From positions 20,369,725 to 20,433,724 of the forward strand of contig OX419344.1 of assembly GCA_948470475.1 (NCBI GenBank): a DNA stretch of 64,000 bases. The letters run 5' to 3'. Each line of letters begins with the position of its first letter. The first letter of the stretch is position 1. The notes beneath the pieces were generated by a model. It was not told the DNA's origin and made no database searches. It saw only the letters and a list, made by a program, of their open reading frames with translations. This stretch comes from Galaxea fascicularis. Its lineage: Eukaryota > Cnidaria > Anthozoa > Scleractinia > Euphylliidae. This document shows positions 47,335 through 58,385 of the stretch, one piece after another. A program made the translations under genes and the position numbers.

Positions 47335-48725
47335 GAGACGATATTAAATAAACTGGAGGGTAATTTGTGTGGACCACAGGGAGATCTAAAAAATCTGCAC
47401 ATTTAGAAAGTTATCCATCCACCAGCAAACAGAATGTACGCTATATATTAAGCAGGTACTGCCTATGAAGGATAGTTGGTCATGAAATGTTCTTACAACG
47501 CTGTGCAAGATATAAGAGGTTTTTTCAAACAAAGAACAGACCATGGTCGGCATTATTTATTTTCACCAAATAAAACGGAACTGGAGTTGCATTCCTTGGA
47601 AAATAATACTGCTCACTTTAATTTTGTTATTCAATTATGTTTACATCGTACCATTCCACTAGCTACATTTTACAATTCCTCTTAACTGAAAGCCAGAAAT
47701 AGATACGTTATGTAATCTTACGGCCCATTTTCTTTCCTTAATTCATTTTATTTAAGAAACATATTAAAATTTTACTGAGTTTTAACTATGATGGCTCGAA
47801 CAGGGCCAGCGTAGGGTGGAGGTGATTCTGCTAAAAGTAAAGGACACACTTTATACTATTTCGAAATTTCGCTTGTTTAACTATGTAACTTCACCTTCCC
47901 CCCCCCCCCCCCCCACCACAATGGTTATTGATTCTTCTAATTCACTAAACGAGTTCCTTTTGCTGTCTTGAAAGGTACCAAATCAACTCTAAACTGATAG
48001 TCCTTTTCCACTTAATTTCATTCACTTGCAGCTGAAGTAGCTCCACTTTTCGGCTAAATAATATTTCCTTTCATCATGAGGCTTGGTGTTTTCTTTCGAA
48101 CCAATGCAAAGCACATGTAGTTTACGTAAAACATCGCAGGCTGAACTACAGTAACTTAGAGTGCTACACCGTACTTCAAGTTGTTTTAGAAAAATATATA
48201 TGGAATGGACTGTATATATTTGTAACAAATTAGCTTAATATATAAAATATATACTCAACTTAATCCTTAGTAATCATTACATCTAGACGCAAAAACAGTA
48301 TTTAATTTTTCTTTCAGTTCTTCCAAGAAAAGATATCTTTGTCAGTACCCACTGAAACTCCATAACACCTATATATACAGGGACAGGGCATTGGACACAT
48401 AAGGCGTGTCAATCAACTTAACGTACTATGTGACTTTCCTCCTTAGCCGCGCCCCTTAATAAACTATCTGGCCATCCAGCCAGATTTGGAAAGTGGAAAG
48501 AAAACAAAGTGCGCTTACGTTCTGCATATCATATGATGGCTCCTACAGGTAGATAACTCAAAACATGTTTTGCCTGTTTTTGACCACGCGTGGTAAACAA
48601 AGCTTACAAAAATCTAAAACATTGCTACGTCTTTAAAAAAAACTTTAAAATGATTGTAACTCGTTGTCGTCTGAAAAATATTAGGCTACCCCCAATTTGT
48701 TGTTTAGATTCTAACAACCCTTGTT
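47335..48725. other. No gene recognised; C-tract
   Basis: AT-rich spacer with a run of about 17 C at 47898-47914. Confidence 0.45.
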
Positions 48726-48728
48726 AAA

Positions 48729-49143
48729 GCCGCTGTTACACGTTGAAACTTTAAGCTGAAACTTGTGTGCAACGGCGCTGGGAAATAAGTTTCAGCCCGC
48801 GTTGCACTGTGTAACAGAAAAGGTCGAAACTTGTTCCGGAACGTTGAAACGGTCTCAGAATGTTGTTTTTCCGGTTTGTGATTGGCTTACGCAGCGTAGC
48901 GTAACAAGACCGAGCGAGAACAGTTTCACGAAGTGGTGTTACACGGTGAAACTGTTGTTTTTATCATCACTGCGATCGTGCGTCAGTTGCAGAAGTAGAA
49001 AGCGGTTCTACTTTTCGTGAAACTTGTCTCAAAACGGAAGTTCGAAAACGTTTCAGGAAACCGACCATGTTACACGGTGCAACACTCTGCTGAACTTGTT
49101 TCGCAGCGCCGTTGCACACAAGTTTCAACGTGTAACAGCGGCC
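48729..49143. mobile_element. 415-bp palindromic MITE
   Basis: Tips CCGCTGTTACACGTTGAAAC and GTTTCAACGTGTAACAGCGG. Inner blocks GTGTGCAACGGCGCTG / CAGCGCCGTTGCACAC are mirrored, and the palindrome decays towards the middle. No clear target duplication. Confidence 0.8.
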
Positions 49144-49209
49144 TAAGATGTGTTTAGAGAGGTTTTCAATTGAAAGTCGAAAATAATTCCCGTTTGTTTA
49201 GGTTTTGCT

Positions 49210-49425
49210 CCGCTTCATTCTCTGATTGGTTGGAAAAACTCATACCACTTCTCAACCAATGAGATTGAGCAAAACGCAAAAACATTTTCCCGCCCTTGTC
49301 GCGGGTTACATGTAATTGTTTTGAGTTCTGATAGGCTCATTATTGTGTGCGTCTATTATGGTTGGTCAGAGTAATTGCCTGATTTTCGTTTTACGACACT
49401 CAACTGAAAATTACTCTATATCTAT
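49210..49425 (+). repeat. SINE-like dispersed repeat, copy 3
   Basis: CTCAACCAATGAGATTGAGC, GCGGGTTACATGTAATT, GAGTTCTGATAGGC and TTACGACACTCAACTGAAAA match the copy at 7290-7540 in order and orientation. Confidence 0.5.
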
Positions 49426-49467
49426 GAATCGCCGCAGATCCCTCAAAAATACCTTACTTCGTGTCAA

Positions 49468-49867
49468 TTAATACATTGCCGCGTCATCGACCGTCGCTTG
49501 AGCGTCTTTTTTAGGTTTCACTACGACCGAATAAATCGGTGCGGGTTGGTCTTCCTGTGGTTTCTTTTCACTATCACGATCAATAACTTGCGTCTCCGTG
49601 ACAGAAACGACTTTAAACGCGACTGGTTTCTCTTCGTCCTTCTTTGGTGCTTTACCAGGTTGATATTCTTCATCGGTGCCGAATGCTAAAGTCACTGACT
49701 GAATGCTCTCACCCAAACTTTCCTGATCGAAGGCGAAATTGTCGAGATTCATCTCTTCTGGTTCCTTCCTAGGTTCGGGAAAACTTGACAAGGAAGGGAA
49801 GTGACGCAGGGAATGGCTTGTGCTGATGGAGTTGTCGTACCGTCGCTCTATAGTCTCCGTCATGTTC
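49468..49867 (-). CDS. Exon 4 of TSR gene (cytoplasmic tail)
   Basis: 400 nt, acceptor GTTTTTCCAG, stop TAA at 49468-49470. Encodes most of the tail: polar, acidic then basic, without recognised domains. Tyrosine contexts are RRYDN, EEYQP, PIYSVV and the final residue. Confidence 0.8.
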
Positions 49868-52800
49868 CTGGAAAAACAAAATTGTGAGCTAAGGCTATTA
49901 ACATACGGCACACCAAGTTGTTTGGATGGATCATGATGGGCGATACAGTTTTACAAAAACGAATATTCGTTCTCGAAATGTGCGTGGCAGTCTTGATGGC
50001 TTCATTCACGAACACGTGGACATGTTTCATTGCTCAGGATATTGTAGAAATACAGACAGGCAAACACAAACAAGCAGACTGTCAGAGTCCGATAGACAGA
50101 CAGACAAACAGACAGATAGACAGACAAACAGGCAGATAGACAGACAGACGGACAGACAGACAGCCAAACAGACAGATAGACAGACAGACCGACAGACAGA
50201 CAGACAGACAGACAGACAGCCAAACAGATAGATGGACAAGCAGGCAGGCAGAAAACAGACAGACAGACAGTCAGACAGAGGTTGATACCGACAGACAGAC
50301 AAATAGAGTGACAGAAAAAAAAACATTAACCGACATCGTCGATCTTCTTTAATTGAGGGCGGATTCTTATCCAAGACTGATACCTCATGATCAGACGGAC
50401 ATTTCAAATGTCCCACTCTAAAGGATAAGATAACTGAGGATGATTTATTTAACTCAACTCAACATAAAAAACATTATAACTTTAGTGGCCGGACTGACTC
50501 ACTTGGTTTCCTGCAGCTGCTGCTCTTGTCGTTCCTTAATATTCCTACGGCATAGAATTATGCTGATGACGATTGCTACAAGAATTGCAGCACCGATAAC
50601 CGCTAACGCAATAATCATGGCAACAGCTGCAAGTAAATGCAATGGAATTGGCATTAGTGAATGAACTCACCAAGCAGTCTGATGATAAAACACACTTTTC
50701 AAGGTCAGGATAAACCATCAAACGCTATTGCACAAGCCAAAGAATGCAGCTCCAATGCATGATGACACAAAGTTGGTTGAATCATACTTACAAAAACATG
50801 AAGGCTGGCCACACTCTCTTTTGTCTTCCAGCTTTTCTTCACACTTTCCTAATGATAGAGTGCACTTTCTTGTTCTTGTCTGTTCGCCATTACAGGTTTT
50901 CGAACATTCGCTCCATTTGCTCCAAAGGCCAACATTTTGCCCAGCTGTGGTCAATAACAAAACGTCATGTGATAATTTGTTAATTAGAACTACCTTGTAC
51001 CGGCATCATAGGCAGTGCACAGGACGAGTTGCTGGGGATATTGTCCACAGAATCAAACGTTAGAACCACCTTGTAAAGCATAATTAACACCACAACAGGA
51101 AAATCCAGCTCCGAAGCTTTCATTTGAACGGTCACAAGTTAGGATTTCATACACAGATTCTAAAGTCAAAGCCACCTTGTACTGCATAATGAACAGCACC
51201 ACAGGACTACTACTGCTCAGTAGCTTTCACGTGAATGGTCACACTTCAGGATTTCATACACAGACTCAAAAGTTAAAACCCCCTTGTACTACATCATAGA
51301 ATACGACAATAAACTAATTCCTACTAACTGATACGTAGAGGGCATATAACTGATATTTCAATCCATCCACTGACTCAAGTTACAGACACCGTGCCCATTA
51401 TACAACAAACGTAGAAACCAAGTGGGATCATCAACTTAAATGTAAAATAATCACTCGGCTTATGGCGAAAAATCCTCGATAATAAGTATTTTGTTTACAG
51501 AACTAACGACCGCTGTAATAAAATCTGGCATGCATGGTAGAGCCGAATCATTGTGAACATTCAAGTACGTTTCAGTTTTGTTCCGTGGTCATACCAGACA
51601 AGAACATTATGCTAATAACCATTCGCACTGGGGGTGGCAACTACAAACGTTGTTTGAGAAACACTATGCTTACGTAAAGTCTTGCCGGAAGTTTGAACGA
51701 TCCTCCTGACGTTTTAACCTATCGAAATGCAAATTTTCCTCAATGTCGACGTCCTGGTTTTTTCTGCAATATCCCAGAAGTATGCATGTCATATTTCCAG
51801 AAAAATTGCCGAGGCACGCCCGATTCCAAAATCTTCACTCTCGGCCGGATTCCCGGAAGAATTTTGTTTTTCTCCCGAAACAGTTGTTAGCCCCGTCTTC
51901 GCTGCGAAAGACCATTGTTCAGTTGATATAAATTTTCTTCCGCATATTTTTATTAAAGAATATTCTTTTAATGGATGGGATCGAATCCTTGAAATTTCAA
52001 AGCTGATTTGCCTTTCTGTTCAGCAAAAACAACAGATCTATCCCTCCGGTATTCATTTCTTTGACGACGCTTCGAGGACGCTTCGATTCATTGAAACAAG
52101 GGCGAAGCAAGTATAGCTGTGGTCTTAATCGCAATCAATTGCTCAGTGAAGGATTAAACCAACCTGTCATAAACATAAACTCCACAATTCACCAAACAAT
52201 TTAAACTGGAACCATGCAACAATGACATTACAAATATGGGATCCTAAAACTAGCAACTAAAATTGAAATGAAACAAACAACTGAACTTCGACTCGTTCCA
52301 CAATTGAATTCTAAAACTACAGCTGCCCGCCAAAATCTTGTGGTTAAATAAAATAATTTAAAAGATATGAGTTGAATAATCTAGTTAACAGCCGATGTTG
52401 TGTACGTTCATAAACCGACATAGTTAAGAACTTAAAACGGGAAACATTTGCATTTTATATTGAATATGTAAAATATTCCTAACCTGAGCCGAATTTCGTC
52501 ATATTAGCTTAGTTAACAACATTTCTTTTTAGGTGGTCATGTTCACTGAAGTGAGGGGAAATCGATTTTGATGCATTTAATTTGTATGCGGACTGAAATT
52601 GTCGAATTTAAAATTGTTTCCCTTCAATTAATTGTTTTTACTGGGAATTAAGTATATGAAAATGGCATAAGCAAGGAGTCAAGTTTCGACGTATTCATTG
52701 TGCATCTGACTATTTTAGATAGAGAGTGTTAGATATGTGGTCCACTCTGCGAGCGGATTCCCTTGCGAACTAGAAAAGTGTACAGTATACTTCGATTGCT

Positions 52801-53344
52801 TGGCGCTTTTGATGTCGTTTGGTTCGTGTTTGTAACCCTGTTTCTAATAAACTTTCCATGTCTTTTATTTCCTACGAAAATGTAGACTGCTTTGCATTTA
52901 AAAGCAATGCCCTCCGCGGGACCAAAGGGTATATCTAGACATTGCACTGTCTTCCTAGTGTAAGTTGACTTCATATATAACGGTGTCTGCTAATAAACTT
53001 GCCGCGTTTAATACAAATTCGTGACCACATGTGGATACAGCCATACACATTCAAAATCAATAGTAAACTATGAATAATACTTTCTGCTTGTTTGCTCTCT
53101 TTCATCCAGGAATACTATCGAAAATGAAGGCAGACGCTGTTTTGCGTAGACACCGAGTCATTCCAACATACCATTCTTAACTCAAAGACATTTTCATTGC
53201 TCACCAAACCGGTTACAATTCCTAGCTACGCCGTACGTTAAAATTATCAGCGCAAATGGAAACTTACTTACCAGTCATTTGTGAAAGGAAAATGAGTAGC
53301 AACAGAGAAATAAAGTGTACTATCCTCGTTGAACCAGAGACCAT
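49468..53344 (-). CDS. Single-TSR type I transmembrane protein, complete
   Basis: Four coding exons (53272-53344, 50792-50944, 50503-50626, 49468-49867) with consensus splice sites join in phases 1, 1 and 2 for exactly 250 codons including stop. The 249-residue product has an N-terminal signal peptide (about 1-24), one thrombospondin type-1 repeat (about 31-75), a transmembrane helix (77-101) and a charged cytoplasmic tail (102-249). The TSR shows W32-S-K-W35, the C-mannosylation motif; C38-S-K-T41-C42, matching the O-fucose consensus; and six cysteines (38, 42, 52, 59, 69, 74). Only two residues separate the last cysteine from the membrane helix. The tail has scattered tyrosines, including IYSVV and a C-terminal AAMY. 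Such a protein would bind a ligand or partner at the cell surface; its function is unknown to me. TSR proteins are implicated in cnidarian-alga recognition, but nothing here shows that role for this gene. Confidence 0.85.
50052..50312. repeat. (CAGA)n microsatellite
   Basis: Imperfect tetranucleotide repeat in intron 3 of the TSR gene. Cysteine/leucine/serine-rich and arginine/glutamine-rich frames here are repeat translations. Confidence 0.95.
50503..50626 (-). CDS. Exon 3 of TSR gene (transmembrane)
   Basis: 124 nt, acceptor TTACTTGCAG, donor GTGAGT, phase 1 to 2. Encodes a hydrophobic helix (AMIIALAVIGAAILV and on) stopped by CRRN, then a glutamine/glutamate-rich juxtamembrane stretch. 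Confidence 0.85.
50792..50944 (-). CDS. Exon 2 of TSR gene (thrombospondin repeat)
   Basis: 153 nt, acceptor TGACCACAG, donor GTAAGT, phase 1 to 1: a symmetric module exon. Encodes the whole TSR from LWSKWSECSKTC to ECGQPSC. Confidence 0.9.
51050..51320 (+). repeat. Minisatellite related to 16.4-17.7 kb
   Basis: Two to three diverged ~115-bp units (GAACCACCTTGTAAAGCATAAT, ACAGCACCACAGGA, CAGTAGCTTTCACGTGAA, GGATTTCATACACAGA) in intron 1 of the TSR gene, homologous to the array at 16390-17706. Confidence 0.65.
51321..53270. other. Intron 1 of TSR gene, remainder
   Basis: The open frame at 51727-52116 (plus strand) lies in this intron. I see no recognised domain and no splice partners. Confidence 0.4.
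53272..53344 (-). CDS. Exon 1 of TSR gene (signal peptide)
   Basis: ATG at 53342-53344. 24 codons, then phase 1 at a GTAAGTAAG donor. The hydrophobic core HFISLLLLIFL follows a basic N-terminus, a classical signal peptide. Confidence 0.8.
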
Positions 53345-53914
53345 CTTTCGCCAACTTAAACTGAACAATGTCTCAAAACAAAATACTCGGGGCTGAAAGT
53401 CACCGGCACTGCTTCAGTGGAATTTAAAATGTACTCTAGTTAATTTGCAAATGAAAGCGGTAGAAATCAGGCGCACCAAAATTGACCGACTGAATATACA
53501 GATTTTTGATACATAGGAAGCAATTGTAAGACTGTAAAACTCTGAGGCTGTAGTTTCGATCCAATGTCCAATTTCGGATCCGGAATATTTGTTGCGGCCT
53601 CTTTTCAATCAGTCGCTGAAATTAACAAATTCTATTCTTTCGTCCTCGTCTGCTTTCGTCATAGCTATGAAGCCTTGCACGGTTAGGGAGAAAAACACAA
53701 TAACACAGTTTTTTGCTGGAGGGCTTTCTAAGTTCCAGAAATAAATTTAACAATGGCTTTGTTCAAGCGGAACTGTCGACTTCTTTTCGTGTTCGGTTGT
53801 CAAGACCACGTGGTTTTTTGTTGATTCTGGATCTTTCCACGTATTTTCAAGAATAAGTTCAAGTTTTGGCTTACAAGAAGCGTGGCGGAAATTGTTTGAA
53901 ATCACATGACTACA

Positions 53915-54065
53915 CTAATGATCAGTTCCAAGTGAGTTGTGGGTAGATCCAGTTCTTTGTGGGGGCAAACGGTCAAAATTAGAATTTCAAATTACGTCTT
54001 TAAATGGCCGTTTGCCGCCACAAAGGACTGGATCTACCCACAATTCACTGGGAACTGGTCATTAG
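53915..54065. mobile_element. 151-bp foldback element
   Basis: CTAATGATCAGTTCC / GGAACTGGTCATTAG tips and mirrored TTGTGGGTAGATCCAGT / ACTGGATCTACCCACAA blocks. Arms of about 60 bases, loop about 30. Confidence 0.75.
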
Positions 54066-54137
54066 CAAAATGGGGTATTGATTCTACATTGTGGTAACGG
54101 TGTTTGTGGTGACTGGTGACTATCCATCCATCCAAGG

Positions 54138-54188
54138 CAACCTCGTTTCCAGCGTTTTTCCCTCGGAAAAGCGCTGGGAACGAGGTTG
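54138..54188. repeat. 51-bp hairpin
   Basis: CAACCTCGTTTCCAGCG..TTTTCC is mirrored by GGAAAAGCGCTGGGAACGAGGTTG, just right of the foldback at 53915-54065. Confidence 0.7.
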
Positions 54189-54312
54189 GCATCCATCGCC
54201 GCGCCTTCATTCTCGATTGTGATAGACTCGAAACGAGGAAATCAAAAGTCATGACCAGTACCTATCAAATTCGAGAGACGAAGAGGTTTGGAGACGAGAA
54301 CTATATGCCTTA

Positions 54313-54698
54313 GGCCCAGTTCAAACGTCGAACTTTTCATGCGCCGAATCAAATACCTATTTGGGTCGATCCAAATAAATTAAAATTCGACGTTGGTTGA
54401 GACGTCGAATTAAATGCGTCGAATTATATGTGACTCTTGATGTTTTTCCGAAAATACATTGAAATGATTGATGCATTAAATTCGGCACATGAGAAGTTCG
54501 ACGTTTGAATCCATTAAATTCGACGAATTTGATTTGGGTCGACCTAACTATTGAATTCGACTGAGCCGGTCGAATTTAATAGTTGGGTCGACCCAAATCA
54601 AATTCGTCGAATTTAATGGATTCAAACGTCGAACTTCTCATGTGCCGAATCAAATGATTTGATTCGGCGCATGAAAAGTTCGACGTTTGAACCGGGCC
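54313..54698. mobile_element. 386-bp palindromic MITE
   Basis: GGCCCAGTTCAAACGTCGAA is mirrored by TTCGACGTTTGAACCGGGCC, with long arms continuing through CATGCGCCGAATC and an internal second palindrome (near 54495-54640) built from TCGAATTTAAT blocks. TA occurs outside both tips. It lies only 12 bases from the piggyBac target site. Confidence 0.75.
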
Positions 54699-54710
54699 TA
54701 AAGTCGGGAC

Positions 54711-54730
54711 TTAACCCTTTGCATACTAAG
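54711..54730. repeat. piggyBac left TTAA and inverted tip
   Basis: TTAA, then CCCTTTGCATACTAAG. Confidence 0.85.
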
Positions 54731-57279
54731 GGGGGGTGGGTTTTTTTTAAGAAAATACAAGCCCTGTGACTAATAATGCTTGCCAAGCAAAGACATTACA
54801 CAGAAACCTCATAACACCATATATATTTATAAAGAGCATAAAATTCTTGTTCTTATAAGATTAACAAATTATGGGATATATGAAAACACGTGACATCACC
54901 CGTGCATAATTTGCATAATTATGCAAATTTTCAAAAGACAATAAAATATCAATTGTTAAGAAGAGAAAAATTCCATCAATATCCATCTTGTTGTAACAAA
55001 TGATCTCTCACAAGGTAGAATTCAAAAGATAAAAGACTGCAAAGGTGTCTCTCTAGTAAACAGTTTACAAATCAGTACTTATATAAGCTGCAAGGTTTCC
55101 TCTGGAAAGATAAATTTTGAAAATTTTGACAAGAGAAACAGTTGCAGTAAATCTCAATCAACTCATTCATAGCATGTAATATTTTGTACATTTCATTTGA
55201 GCACTCATCAACAGCCTCTAACAAAGTCTAATTTCGCAGTGATCTCCTTCTGCCCCTCTGCAATGGCCTCCCTACTCCCTCCTTGAGTCGTCTGGGGCCA
55301 TTGTAACGGTCGTCATCAAAGTAATAATTCTGTAATGTGTGGTACCTCTTAAAACAAGGGTCCGGACACATTCTAACTCCACAAACAGCACAGGTGTATA
55401 CAGTCTTCACTTCTTGAATGTGGACCTTACATGTGGATCTAGTGTCATGACTTATAAGGTGATGGAAATGGTCACGGTTGAACCTGATGTCAGGGATAGC
55501 AACTGGGATCTGATGCAATCCTGTGTCTCTCCTGAAGCATTTGCCTTCAACTAATGTCTTAAGCACTGACTTCCTGAACTCAAGACTGCTGATACTGGTA
55601 TGTTCAGGAGATTTACAATGCAAAATGTGTGCATTTGACATACACACTTCTATCATGTAGAAAAACACCTTGTAATACCACACCACTCCCCTCATGAGTC
55701 GGGCATATGCAACAGCCCTTTGGTCTGACAAATCTACCCCACCCATATAGGCATTATAGAGGTCAATTACACCTGGCCGAGCAAAGTCCTTCTTTTCCCA
55801 ATTCCCATTGACTTTAACAGAGCGCTGGACAATGCTGTGGTCAGTTTCACTTGTGGGAGTGGTAGCCAAAACACTGACTGGTTTTCGGTCACGCCATGTC
55901 ACACACGTCACGTTTCCCTTTTGCCTAAACAAACTGTCCCCCCTTTTGAGCTGTTTGACTTTCCTTTCTTTAGCACCACAAATTTCTGTTGGTAGGCCTG
56001 ACCTATTGGATCTAACTGTCCCACATGCAAGAGTTTTTCTTTCTTCAAGTTCCTCGAACAAAGCCACTGAAGTGTAGAAGTTGTCCATGAACACATAATA
56101 TCCCTTGTCTAAATAGGGTTCAATGACTGACATAACTGCTCTTCTACCCAAATCTCTCTGGACTGCATTACCTTCCTTACCAGTATAAACCTTGCTGTTC
56201 AACAAATAGCCACTACTGGATTCTGCAAGAGTAAAGGTCTTGATTCCAAATCTCCCCGGCTTTATTGGAATGAACTGTCGGAAGTGCACTTTTCCTTTGA
56301 ACTTGATCAAAGTTTCATCAATGGCAAGCTGCCTGTTAGGCTTATACACTTGCTGAAACTTAGGTATTACCAAGTCAAGGAATGGCTGAATCTTGTACAA
56401 CTTATTGTAATCAGCTGAGTCAGCCCTGGGTGCCTGGGTGTTGTCTGCAAAGTGCAGGTATCGCAAAATCTGGAGGAACCTATCCCTGGGCATTATGCTA
56501 GGGAAAAATGGAGAATTTAGAGAAGGATCTGTGCTCCAATAGGAGCTAAGGTTTGGTTTAGTGACTAAACCCATGTTTAGATACAGGCTGACCCAAGCCT
56601 TCATTTCATCTAATGTGACCGGATACCACACAGAATGTTCTTCAGGCCCCCTTTTCTGTTCTGCATATAAATTAGTTTGTTCAACAAGCAACTGCCATAC
56701 CTCTTCAGTGAAGAACAGTGAAAAGAAATCCAGGCAAGATCGCAGGTTTTCATAATCAACATTTATTCCAACCTCTTCTTGAAATTCTACATCTTCCCTA
56801 CGATTGATTTCCTCAGACCAGTCGCTTTCCTCCACATCCTCATCCATTTCCTCGTCCGTTTCCACGTCAGATGTGTGTTCGTCAGAATCCTCTTGGCTGG
56901 ATCGCGACTCATCTGAGTAAAACTCGTCCTCAGAGACTCGGTGCTCCGTAAAATGTGCCAGAGGCAACTCGTCTTCATCAACGAACTGAATATTTACACC
57001 GCTTCGACCATTTCTGGGGTCAGAATCTAAAGAAGCATCATTTCTAGCAGCCGCCATTTTTAAATCGCGCACGTAAACACTGTGCTAGCAAAAAAACCTC
57101 GATAATTTCCTTCAAAACGTTCCAAACTCGACCAAATCTATGATATTTCAGAAAAATACTTTATGTAAGCTATCCCAAAACAAACTATTAGTTTCCAGGC
57201 CCTAAGAAATGAACTTGGGGCTCACCGTAAGTTAGGCTGTATTTATCTGGACACATGTGTCCAGCTAGTATGTTAAGGG
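54715..57279 (-). mobile_element. piggyBac transposon, apparently complete
   Basis: 2565-bp element bounded by TTAA on both sides (54711-54714, 57280-57283), the invariant piggyBac target. Inverted tips are CCCTTTGCATACTA on the left and, reversed, CCCTTAACATACTA on the right. It contains a single uninterrupted transposase frame in minus orientation. Intact frame, ends and target duplication together suggest a fairly recent insertion; activity cannot be judged from sequence alone. Confidence 0.9.
55228..57072 (-). CDS. piggyBac-family transposase
   Basis: 614 codons, intact. It catalyses cut-and-paste transposition into TTAA. The N-terminal about 100 residues are acidic and low-complexity, then comes the DDE/D-fold core: catalytic aspartates expected at D252 (AIDET), D330 (FMDNFY) and D447 (GGVDLSD). 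Conserved FKGKVHFRQFIPIKP and YNAYMGGVD blocks are present. The C-terminus has a cysteine-rich zinc-binding-type domain (CAVCGVRMC and following C and H, about 548-578). Length matches the family. The ATG at codon 6 has a better context (AAAATGGCG) and may be the real start. Related to PGBD4-like proteins. Single exon, as usual for the family. Confidence 0.92.
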   Translation of the reverse strand: MRDLKMAAARNDASLDSDPRNGRSGVNIQFVDEDELPLAHFTEHRVSEDEFYSDESRSSQEDSDEHTSDVETDEEMDEDVEESDWSEEINRREDVEFQEEVGINVDYENLRSCLDFFSLFFTEEVWQLLVEQTNLYAEQKRGPEEHSVWYPVTLDEMKAWVSLYLNMGLVTKPNLSSYWSTDPSLNSPFFPSIMPRDRFLQILRYLHFADNTQAPRADSADYNKLYKIQPFLDLVIPKFQQVYKPNRQLAIDETLIKFKGKVHFRQFIPIKPGRFGIKTFTLAESSSGYLLNSKVYTGKEGNAVQRDLGRRAVMSVIEPYLDKGYYVFMDNFYTSVALFEELEERKTLACGTVRSNRSGLPTEICGAKERKVKQLKRGDSLFRQKGNVTCVTWRDRKPVSVLATTPTSETDHSIVQRSVKVNGNWEKKDFARPGVIDLYNAYMGGVDLSDQRAVAYARLMRGVVWYYKVFFYMIEVCMSNAHILHCKSPEHTSISSLEFRKSVLKTLVEGKCFRRDTGLHQIPVAIPDIRFNRDHFHHLISHDTRSTCKVHIQEVKTVYTCAVCGVRMCPDPCFKRYHTLQNYYFDDDRYNGPRRLKEGVGRPLQRGRRRSLRN

Positions 57280-57283
57280 TTAA
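57264..57283. repeat. piggyBac right inverted tip and TTAA
   Basis: Ends GCTAGTATGTTAAGGG followed by TTAA. It differs from the left tip at two internal bases. Confidence 0.85.
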
Positions 57284-58039
57284 CCTAAACATTGTTTTTT
57301 AGTCGATTAAGGTTTTTTTAGTCGCTTAACATGGATTTAACGTTGATATCTCGTTTCAAGCAATTAAAAATCTCTATTGCTCATCCCACGAAGCTATGTT
57401 GTGGGATATTTTGTGAATGTTTTGGTGATTTTTGGGTATATTTGGGAAGAGATAATTTTCCCAAAGGATTAATTAAATTTAGGAAAATGGGAAATATTGA
57501 AGATTTAATGAAGGTTTAAAATTGGAATTTGAAGTTAAAAATTAGTGGACGGACACCAAACAGTTCCCGAGCAACCTCCAGTGCCCTTGTGGGGTCTCAA
57601 CTGTCTGGTGGTGTTTCAAAACAATTTTTTTTTTTTTCATATTTCAATTTCTTCTTAAACACCTTAAAATTTCACGTCCCACCTCAAGGAAGTTACAGGA
57701 ATGAGTTATTTGGATATTGAGCCTGGCTCCCACGATAAAAGCGGTATGTGATTACACATGAGCATTACCAAAACGCAGTAGTAAGTTGTTTTTTCCTGCC
57801 AAAAGTGTTATCTCCTTGGGTGCTGTGCGCGGTCCCACGCATGCGACACAGAATCACGCGTGTGCACGCGTGTTTACCCACAATACCTCAGAAGATTTTA
57901 TCAAATCGAGGTTGCCTCTTCTCCAGACCCCTTCAGCATGCATGAGCTTCGAGAGTAAAAAGCAGTTTTCCACAAAGGTTCCCTTACAATTTCGTCGTTT
58001 TGTAGGCTTTGGGGCCTCGCTAGGCCCAGAAAGGAATGA
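57284..58039. promoter_or_regulatory. Upstream region and probable promoter of CUL4
   Basis: Non-coding. The last ~250 bases are GC-richer than the surroundings, without an evident TATA box, as expected for a housekeeping promoter. The transcription start cannot be placed. An imperfect hairpin with ACAGTT..CTC and its mirror lies near 57555-57620. Confidence 0.35.
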
Positions 58040-58385
58040 ATGCTGCCAACAACGAAGGATGCTGACTTACCTCAGGGGTCAGACGTGCACGACAAAGACT
58101 CAAACGTGGCGGAAAACGGCGGACCGAGGAAAAAACGTCGACTGAGTAACGTGAAGAACGGAGCATCCGATCCTCTGCAAACTGAGTTGAATTTTCACCC
58201 ACACAAGAAACAGAAGACACTGCCAAGCGTGGAAGGGTTAGAAAACGTTGATTCTGCAATGGCTGAACCGCAAAGGAAAGCGAATTTCTCCGCGTATGGA
58301 AATCACTTTCACGAGCGCTCTCCCCTGGCCAATAACTCCGCGAAACCGGGTCAGGCGAAGAAACTGGTGATTAAAAACTTCAAAG
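58040..58385 (+). CDS. CUL4: CUL4 exon 1 (coding)
   Basis: ATG at 58040. 115 codons plus one base to the GTAAGG donor. Contains the basic nuclear-signal candidate and ends in KNFK. Frame beyond the donor is intron. Confidence 0.88.

Noticed and set aside
46319..47377. Frames with repeated RKLQYFFTRIMG
   Set aside because: They arise from the palindromic array; both strands give the same peptide.
50002..50416. Cysteine/leucine/serine-rich minus-strand frames
   Set aside because: Translation of the CAGA microsatellite in the TSR gene intron.
51693..52116. Plus-strand frames of 65-129 codons
   Set aside because: Lie inside the TSR gene intron, overlap each other in different frames, and show no domain or splice context.
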